DNA from: Bacteroidota bacterium
GTDB lineage: Bacteria > Bacteroidota > Rhodothermia > Rhodothermales > Rubricoccaceae
Length of the DNA: 37,038 nucleotides
Reading direction: 5' to 3'
NCBI GenBank assembly: GCA_022561755.1
Contig: JADFQN010000012.1
Location: 1 to 37,038 of the forward strand
Numbering within the stretch: position 1 is the stretch's first letter; the number at the start of each line of letters is the position of its first letter. Made by a program: the position numbers and the translations under genes. Shown here in pieces: positions 32,364-37,038 of this stretch. Below the pieces are notes generated by a model. The model was given only the letters and a program-made list of their open reading frames with translations. It searched no databases and was not told where the DNA came from.

Positions 32364-33016
32364 TGTGTGGAATCGGGGGCAGTGGTTGCGCCCATCTCTT
32401 CAATGCCGACGACTTCTTCGAGGCGCTGCATGAAGTCGCTGTATGCGGCAACGGTGGAGTCTTGCATGAGGCTGGCGGCTTCGAGGTAGTGGCGGGCGGC
32501 CACGAGCGAGTCGGCGCGGGCTTTGAGTTCTTCCGCGAACGCCGAGGGCTCCTGCGGGGTCCCATCCTGTGGCTGCGTGCCATCAAGACGTCGTTTCACG
32601 AGTTCGTAGTTAAAACGAGCGGCGGGGAAGTCGGGTTGCAGGATGAGCGCTCGGCGGAGGTATTCGAGGGCCTGTTCGAGCTCCTCGGTTTTGGCCAGCG
32701 CGGTACCCGCATTGTAAGCGGCCTCCGCCCGCTTCGACGGCGTCTCGGCCAGCGCGAGAGCCTCCGAGAAGGCCTCGGCGGCTTCTGCAAACTGCTCTTG
32801 CGCGAAGTGTGCCAGCCCGAGATTCGTGTGGAGAGCTTCCCGTGTTCGACCGGTCTGGTTCTCCGTCGCGTTGATGCCTTCCTGAAAAGCCGCAGCCGCT
32901 GCCTCGAAATTGTCCGCCTCGAACAGCTCCATCCCCTTGCGTCCCTCGGCAGCGCCGTCGGCGAACGCCGCGCAGCCGGTCAGGGCTAGGAGGATGGCGA
33001 GGAGAGTGAGGCGCAT
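32360..33016 (-). CDS. TPR lipoprotein of the bat operon
   Basis: 218 residues from ATG 33016. The frame is open up to 33115, but only through repeat DNA. The signal has a lipobox (LALTGCAAF, Cys at about residue 15). TPR motifs follow: GMELFEADNFEAAAAAFQEGIN, TNLGLAHFAQEQFAEAAEAFSEALAL, AYNAGTALAKTEELEQALEYLRRALILQPDFPAARFNYELVKRRL. The last hundred residues are helical and charged. It sits between batB and batC and is coupled to batC by ATGA. TPR proteins at this place are known in several Bacteroidota bat operons; the role is presumably scaffolding at the membrane. Confidence 0.88.
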   Translation of the reverse strand: MRLTLLAILLALTGCAAFADGAAEGRKGMELFEADNFEAAAAAFQEGINATENQTGRTREALHTNLGLAHFAQEQFAEAAEAFSEALALAETPSKRAEAAYNAGTALAKTEELEQALEYLRRALILQPDFPAARFNYELVKRRLDGTQPQDGTPQEPSAFAEELKARADSLVAARHYLEAASLMQDSTVAAYSDFMQRLEEVVGIEEMGATTAPDSTQ

Positions 33017-33080
33017 TGTCTGGGTATGGGTGGTTGAGGGTGTGAGAGGGTGAGGGCGTTTCGGGGTGTGGGCGGTGGAG

Positions 33081-33230
33081 GTAGGGCGTGCTCGCCGAGC
33101 GCGCCGGTTGTTCATGGTGTGAGAGGGCGAGGGGGAGAAAGGTGAAGGGAGCGGTGAGAGAAGATGGGAACCTGTAGAGACGGCCCGTAGGGGCGTCTCC
33201 GGGTAAGCATTACCGCTACGATATGAGAGG
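33081..33230. repeat. Two hairpin modules in the batB-TPR spacer
   Basis: Module 1 (33081-33133) starts GTAGGGCGTGCTCGCCGAGC and continues GCGCGCCGGTTGTTCATGGT. Module 2 (33174-33230) starts GTAGAGACGGCCCGTAGGGG and ends CGCTACGATATGAGAGG. Both recur at 35458-35570, in the opposite order. Each forms a small hairpin (GCTCG/CGAGC; GAGACG/CGTCTC). Around them are GTGAGAGGG-type words. Confidence 0.75.
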
Positions 33231-33271
33231 AAGAGCGTATGAGAGGAGGAGGTATTGATGCCTTCACGTAA

Positions 33272-34300
33272 TCACGTAATCAACTCCTCGTCTGTCGTCT
33301 TGATCGTACGGAGTGCAAGAACTCGTTCGGCGATCAGAAAGAGTAGCGCCAGCCCCAGCGGCCACTGGAAGCGCTCGGCGGAGGCTTCGTAGCGTTCCGC
33401 GTCCAGGATAGCCCGGTCTAAACGGTCGAGGCGCGATGATATTTCCGCGAGGCCGTTTCCACTTCCCAGCCGTACGAGGCCGTCGCGCCCGGCGATGTCG
33501 CGCAGCACGCCTTCCTCCAGCCGCGACGTGATCTGCTCGCCGTTTCTATCGATTTTGAAGCCCACGCGCTGCCCGTCTCTGTAAATGGGAATGGGCGCAC
33601 CCTCCTCCGTTCCCACACCCGCGGCCAACAGCAGCACACCGTCGTCGCGGAGGGCGTCAACCGCTTCGTCCAGGCGGCCCTCGTGGTCCTCGCCGTCCGA
33701 GACCACGAGTAGGACACGCGGTCTCGGCGGACCGGCCTCACCATCATCGGCAAGGGCGCTGCGCGCGGTGAGGAGCGCGTTGGCGAAGTCGGTGCCGGGC
33801 GTGGCTACAAGGTCGGGGCCGGCGGCATCCAAAAAGAGCCGGAAGGCCGAGCGGTCCGTCGTGAGCGGGCATTGGAGGAACGCATCCCCAGAGAAAACGA
33901 CGAGCCCGATGCGGTCGCCCGCCCGCTGCTCAACGAGTTGGGAGATGGCGAGCCGTGCGCGTTCGAGGCGGCTCGGGGCGATGTCTTCCGCCAGCATCGA
34001 CGACGACACGTCCAGCGCAATGATGAGGTCGAGGCTTTCCCGCCGTGCCTCTCGAACCGAGGTGCCGTAGAGCGGCCTTGCAAGGGCCAGAATGAAAAAG
34101 GCGACGCCAAGCACGACCAGAAATCCCCGCCGCCGCCGCACACGAGCCACGCGGGATGCGTACGCTTGCTCGGGTGCTTCTCGCCCACCGAAGAATAACC
34201 GCAATGCCTCCATCCGCCGCCGCGCCGCGTAAGCAAACAGGAACACCGCCGCCGGGATCAGCAGCAGGAGCCAGAGGGCCTCGGGGGATTTGAAGGACAC
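33272..34300 (-). CDS. batB: BatB von Willebrand factor type A membrane protein
   Basis: 342 residues from GTG 34300. The frame is open up to 34408, but that stretch translates a tandem repeat, so the start at VSFKSPEALWLLLLIPAAVF is preferred. Two membrane helices (residues about 8-28 and 60-80) are followed by the VWA domain: LDLIIALDVSSSMLAEDIAPSRLERARLAIS with the MIDAS DxSxS, RAGDRIGLVVFSGDAFLQCPLTTDR, VLLVVSDGEDHEGRLDEAVDAL; a last helix (GLALLFLIAERVLAL) ends the protein. This fits BatB of the aerotolerance operon. The stop codon lies inside an ACGTGATTACGTGA array. Confidence 0.94.
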   Translation of the reverse strand: MSFKSPEALWLLLLIPAAVFLFAYAARRRMEALRLFFGGREAPEQAYASRVARVRRRRGFLVVLGVAFFILALARPLYGTSVREARRESLDLIIALDVSSSMLAEDIAPSRLERARLAISQLVEQRAGDRIGLVVFSGDAFLQCPLTTDRSAFRLFLDAAGPDLVATPGTDFANALLTARSALADDGEAGPPRPRVLLVVSDGEDHEGRLDEAVDALRDDGVLLLAAGVGTEEGAPIPIYRDGQRVGFKIDRNGEQITSRLEEGVLRDIAGRDGLVRLGSGNGLAEISSRLDRLDRAILDAERYEASAERFQWPLGLALLFLIAERVLALRTIKTTDEELIT

Positions 34301-34320
34301 AGCGAAAGGTGAGAAGGGAA

Positions 34321-34348
34321 AAGGGTGAAGGGTGAAGGGTGAAGGGTG
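34321..34348. repeat. Seven-base tandem repeat before batB
   Basis: Four exact AAGGGTG units and a partial fifth; on the coding strand this is CACCCTT repeated, 21-48 bases before the batB start. The repeat is similar to the array before the sirtuin gene (36530-36558). Confidence 0.85.
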
Positions 34349-34428
34349 AAGGGAAAAATGGGCAGGGACGTCCTTCATGGGGGGGCCAGGGTGAGAGAGC
34401 AAACTCACGTATTCACGTTCTCACGTAA

Positions 34429-35400
34429 TCACGGCACCCTCCTCAGGCGGGTGTTAACTAGCAAAATGTTGAGCAGTATCACCCCGAAGGCGGGCCAGAG
34501 GAACCACTGATAGCGCTCCTCGACGTCGACGTACGAGGTTTCTTCGATCTCGGTGCGCTCCAACTCGGAGATGGCGTCGTAGATCGAGCGGAGGGCCTCG
34601 GCATCGGTGGCGCGGAAATAGCGGCCTCCGGTTTTGCCCGCGACCTCGCGGAGCGTGGCCTCGTCAACTTCCGGTACCTGCATGAACGGTCCAAAGATGC
34701 CGCCGCCCTCGCGACCGCCTTCCCCGCCTACTCCGATCGCGTAAATCTTGACGCCCAGCGCCTCGGCTACTTCAGCAGCCGTCGTCGGGTCGATTTCGCC
34801 GCGGTTGTTCTGGCCGTCGGTGAGGAGGATGATCACCTTGCTCTCCGCCTCGCTGTCGCGGAGGCGCGCCGTGGCCGTGGCCAGCGCCGTCCCGATGGCC
34901 GTGCCGTCCTCAATCAGGCCCATCCGCACCTCGAAGAGCATGCGCCGGAGGAAGGGGTAGTCCAGCGTAAGGGGGGCCTGCGTGTAGGCCTGCGCCGCAA
35001 ACACGACCAACCCGATGCGGTCGGACACGCGGCCTGCGATGAAATCGGCCCCCACCACCTTGGCGGCCTCGAAGCGGTTGGGGTAGAAGTCCTCCGCCGT
35101 CATCGACGTGGAGACGTCCAGCACTAGCATAATGTCGATGCCCTCGGCCGTGCGCTCCACCGTTACGTCGTGGCGCTGCGGGCGGGCGAGGGCCGTCAGC
35201 GAGAGCGTCAGAGCGAGGAGGCTTAGCACTGTGGGGAGGCCCTTCAACCGCGTCCCGAGCGTCTTGGGCAGCGCTTCGGCGTCGGCTGTGGCCGAGTAAC
35301 GCAGGCCCGGCGCGGTACGCCGCGACTGCTTCCACGCCGCCCACGCGAGCAGCGGCACGGCGAGGAGGCCGAGGAGGAAGATGGGATCGGCGAAGGACAA
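34429..35400 (-). CDS. batA: BatA von Willebrand factor type A membrane protein
   Basis: 323 residues from TTG 35400 (MSFADPIFLLGLLAVPLLAWAAWK). Two N-terminal helices and the VWA domain: GIDIMLVLDVSTSMTAEDFYPNRFEAAKVVGADFI with the metal site DxSxS, DRIGLVVFAAQAYTQAPLTLDYPFL, VIILLTDGQNNRGEIDPTTAAEVAEALGVKIYAIGVG; a C-terminal helix (FLWPAFGVILLNILLVNTRL) anchors it. It is the first gene of the bat cluster (batA-batB-TPR-batC-batD-batE). The usual upstream moxR and DUF58 genes are not present here; a sirtuin gene lies upstream instead. The stop is followed by an ACGTGA array. Confidence 0.95.
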   Translation of the reverse strand: MSFADPIFLLGLLAVPLLAWAAWKQSRRTAPGLRYSATADAEALPKTLGTRLKGLPTVLSLLALTLSLTALARPQRHDVTVERTAEGIDIMLVLDVSTSMTAEDFYPNRFEAAKVVGADFIAGRVSDRIGLVVFAAQAYTQAPLTLDYPFLRRMLFEVRMGLIEDGTAIGTALATATARLRDSEAESKVIILLTDGQNNRGEIDPTTAAEVAEALGVKIYAIGVGGEGGREGGGIFGPFMQVPEVDEATLREVAGKTGGRYFRATDAEALRSIYDAISELERTEIEETSYVDVEERYQWFLWPAFGVILLNILLVNTRLRRVP

Positions 35401-35457
35401 GGCTGAATGGTGAACGATGAGTGCTGAAGGGATGGAGGGAATGTTGGGGAAAAGCCC

Positions 35458-35570
35458 GTAGAGACGACCCGATGGGGCGTCCCCGGGTGAGCATTACTGC
35501 TACGGTATCAGAGGTTAGGGTAGGGCGTGCTCGCCGAGCGCGCCGGTTATTTATGGTATAAGAGGGTGAG
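35458..35570. repeat. Two hairpin modules upstream of batA
   Basis: Second occurrence of the two modules described at 33081-33230, in exchanged order: 35458-35514 (GTAGAGACGACCCGATGGGG...) then 35520-35570 (GTAGGGCGTGCTCGCCGAGC...). The gap 35401-35731 holds nothing else but GTGAGAGGG/GAGAGAGGG purine words and the array at 35703. Confidence 0.75.
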
Positions 35571-35702
35571 TGAGGAAGGGCGTGTGGGAGGTTGGGAGTG
35601 TGAGGGGGAGAGAGGGAGAGAGGGAGGTAAGGGTGTTCGGGAGGTTGGGGGTGTGGGCGGTGGCGAGGAAGAAAGGTGGAGAGGAGGAGATTAGGAGGCC
35701 TT

Positions 35703-35752
35703 CACGTACTCACGCGTCACGTACTCACGCGTCACGTACCCACGTAATCACG
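35703..35752. repeat. 15-base tandem array overlapping the sirtuin gene end
   Basis: CACGTACTCACGCGT occurs twice (35703-35732), followed by a variant and by CACGTAATCACG (35741-35752). On the coding strand it reads as ACGTGA words; the last six sirtuin codons and its stop lie within it. Confidence 0.8.
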
Positions 35753-36499
35753 AACGGCTTCGAGAAGCCGCGGCAGTACCTCCCCAGCTTTCCCGGCAAC
35801 GTGCTCGCTGAGCCGTGAGGCTATGTCACTTCGCTGCGGATTGATCTCCGCGACGTACGCGCCGTTTTCTCGGGCGATGAGCGGAAGTCCGGCCGCCGGG
35901 TAGACGACGGCGCTGGTGCCTACAGAGAGGAAGACGTTACAGGATGCAGCAGCCTCGGCGGCGCACTCCATCGCGCCCTCAGGAAGCATCTCGCCGAACC
36001 ACACAACGTCGGGGCGGAGGAGGCCGCCGCACGACGGACACATGGCCGTCTCACCGGATTCGATAGCCGCGAGTTCGTCTTCCGAAGCAGGTCGCCTACA
36101 GCCGATGCAGTAGGAGCGAGTGAGCGTGCCGTGGAGCTCGATGAGCCTTTCGGAGCCAGCGCGGGCGTGCAGGCCGTCTACGTTCTGGGTGGCGAGGAGG
36201 AAGTCGCCGCCTCGTTCGCAGACCATGCGTTCGAGCTCTGCCAGCGCGTGGTGTCCAGGATTTGGCAGAACCTCTTCAACAACCGCCCGGCGATGCGCGT
36301 ACCAGCTTTGCACGAGCACAGGGTTGTTCAGAAAAGCCTCCACGTTCGCGAGTTCCTCGGGCCGGAACTGCTGCCAGAGACCATCCGGGTCGCGGAACGT
36401 GGGCACGCCGCTCTCCGCCGAGATCCCCGCCCCGGTCAGCACGGCGACATGCTTGGCGGCCGCCAGGCGTTCGACGAGGATGTCGGAAAAGGGAAGCAT
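35732..36499 (-). CDS. cobB: NAD-dependent protein deacylase, Sir2 family (CobB type)
   Basis: 255 residues. NAD-binding GAGISAESGVPTFRDPDGLW at residues 22-41, TQNVDGLHARAG, the catalytic His in ELHGTLTRSYC, a zinc site with four Cys (CIGCRR ... CPSCGG), WFGEMLP and the SVGTSAVVYPAAGLP motif. The Tyr-x-x-Arg pair in SWYAHRR matches the class III sirtuins that prefer succinyl- and malonyl-lysine. It removes acyl groups from lysine using NAD. ATG at 36499 follows a CCCTTCACCC-type leader. The last residues (RDYVGT) come from an ACGTGA array, so the original C-terminus may have been replaced by the repeat. Confidence 0.96.
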   Translation of the reverse strand: MLPFSDILVERLAAAKHVAVLTGAGISAESGVPTFRDPDGLWQQFRPEELANVEAFLNNPVLVQSWYAHRRAVVEEVLPNPGHHALAELERMVCERGGDFLLATQNVDGLHARAGSERLIELHGTLTRSYCIGCRRPASEDELAAIESGETAMCPSCGGLLRPDVVWFGEMLPEGAMECAAEAAASCNVFLSVGTSAVVYPAAGLPLIARENGAYVAEINPQRSDIASRLSEHVAGKAGEVLPRLLEAVRDYVGT

Positions 36500-36680
36500 T
36501 GATAGGGAGAAGTGAAAAGGGAAAAGGGTGAAGTGAAAAGGGTGAAGGGTGAAGGGTAATCTGCGTTGGTCTGCGTGAGTCTGCGGCTAGTTTGTCTTTA
36601 GACCCTAGTCCGAAGTCTATAGACTACAGACTAGAGACTGGGGCCTGGAGGCTAGAGCCTACAGTGTCCCTGCGTCTATC
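36500..36680. repeat. Leader array and short-word repeats before the contig-end fragment
   Basis: 36509-36558 is an array of GGTGAAGGG/AAAAGGG words. 36560-36590 holds three TCTGCG(T) words. 36600-36660 is made of overlapping AGACT/AGTCT/CTAG words (TAGACTACAGACTAGAGACT). No gene was seen. It lies next to the abrupt change in base composition. Confidence 0.6.
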
Positions 36681-37038
36681 TTACCAAGAACGTACACGAC
36701 CGGTATCGATTTGAATAAAATCCAATTTCTTTTGAGACATGGGATCGGCTGCATCCCCGTCAAACATTCCTTCAATCATGTCCACGTTTTGCCCTGCCAA
36801 GGCTATATCATAAGTATCCGTGGCAGAGCACATGGCAAATAAGAAACCCCCTCCTGCAACAAAATCACGGATGTTGGTTGCAATAGCCAATTTAAGCTGC
36901 GATACTTTTTCAAATCCATGTTTTTTAGCGGATGCTTCATATTCTTGTTGTTGTTTGATGTACCAGGGATAGCTCCGGTACATGGAGTAGAATTTTCCAT
37001 ACTGACCAGTAAAGTCTTCATGATGAAGATGCAGCCAG
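36681..37038 (-). CDS. Fragment of a Bacteroidota 'asparagine synthetase B'-annotated family protein
   Basis: The minus-strand frame enters from the right edge (WLHLHHEDFTGQYGKFYSMY), continues SYPWYIKQQQEYEASAKKHG and has the strongly conserved DFVAGGGFLFAMCSATDTYD and MFDGDAADPMSQKKLDF. This recalls a secreted/cell-surface Bacteroidia protein often labelled asparagine synthetase B, although it lacks any such enzyme domain; the role is unknown. Recognisable sequence stops after KLDF (base 36717); the next 11 residues and the stop (IQIDTGRVRSW) do not fit. The DNA from about 36717 is only around 32-45% GC in the lines counted, unlike the rest. A foreign insertion or, more likely, a chimeric contig end. 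Confidence 0.7.
   Translation of the reverse strand, partial: WLHLHHEDFTGQYGKFYSMYRSYPWYIKQQQEYEASAKKHGFEKVSQLKLAIATNIRDFVAGGGFLFAMCSATDTYDIALAGQNVDMIEGMFDGDAADPMSQKKLDFIQIDTGRVRSW

Noticed and set aside
34301-34408. N-terminal extension of BatB
   Set aside because: It encodes His/Pro/Phe repeats derived from the CACCCTT tandem; BatB proteins start at the SPEALWLLLL region.
35703-35752. Tandem 15-base units as a possible CRISPR array
   Set aside because: Units are contiguous, with no spacers, too short, and no cas genes are present.
1-37038. A defence, toxin-antitoxin or biosynthetic system
   Set aside because: All recognisable genes are housekeeping, envelope or secretion genes; no restriction, abortive infection, NRPS/PKS or RiPP features were seen.

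Overview
The window reads as chromosomal DNA of a GC-rich member of the Bacteroidota, most likely the Rhodothermia/Rhodothermales side. The grounds are a full-length SprA (type IX secretion translocon), a type A T9SS sorting domain on a secreted protein, a complete Bacteroidetes aerotolerance (bat) operon, the absence of purine-rich Shine-Dalgarno sites, and frequent GTG/TTG starts. It is probably a draft or metagenome contig: the right 320 bases are much more AT-rich and carry a fragment of a typical Bacteroidia/Flavobacteriia protein whose similarity stops abruptly near 36717.

Layout. 1-3350: a partial multicopper oxidase, a DtxR/MntR-type metalloregulator with a palindromic candidate operator, an outer-membrane PF13557-like protein and a PD40 beta-propeller lipoprotein. 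3548-7016: tsaD, an AT-richer islet with a T9SS cargo protein, a lipoprotein and a decayed second sorting domain, then a GH25 lysozyme. 7556-10399: a Gly/Tyr-rich outer-membrane protein (apparently frameshifted), a LytR_C protein, rsfS, a lipoprotein and a DUF423 membrane protein in one overlapping operon, with a convergent small acidic protein. 10680-19412: lipB and sprA. 19761-23568: a SnoaL-like lipoprotein, a short-chain dehydrogenase, an orphan iron-type ABC permease and a LOG-family enzyme. 23943-27238: the conserved dnaX-ybaB-recR cluster. 27512-28777: an RDD protein and thymidine kinase. 28805-35400: the batA-batB-TPR-batC-batD-batE operon on the minus strand. 35732-36499: a CobB-type sirtuin.

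How the genes work together: SprA would export the sorting-domain protein at 4642; LytR_C/RsfS, TsaD, LipB and DnaX/YbaB/RecR are housekeeping; the bat genes form an envelope complex with two von Willebrand proteins and several TPR proteins. The DtxR-type regulator probably controls its own region in response to Mn or Fe.

The most unusual content lies between the genes. At least three families of palindromic elements (here called A, B and C, about 75-175 bp, without any transposase) occupy spacers. Their paired ends change together between copies, as in a conserved stem. Inside them sit small 16-22 bp perfect hairpins that are present in some copies and absent, or replaced by another hairpin, in others, at exact positions. 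Further spacer families are ACGTGA/ACGCAATACG word arrays beside stop codons, C-rich CACCC/CTTCACCC arrays directly before start codons, and two hairpin modules whose order is exchanged between two bat spacers. No tRNA, rRNA, CRISPR array, transposase, prophage or recognisable defence system was seen.
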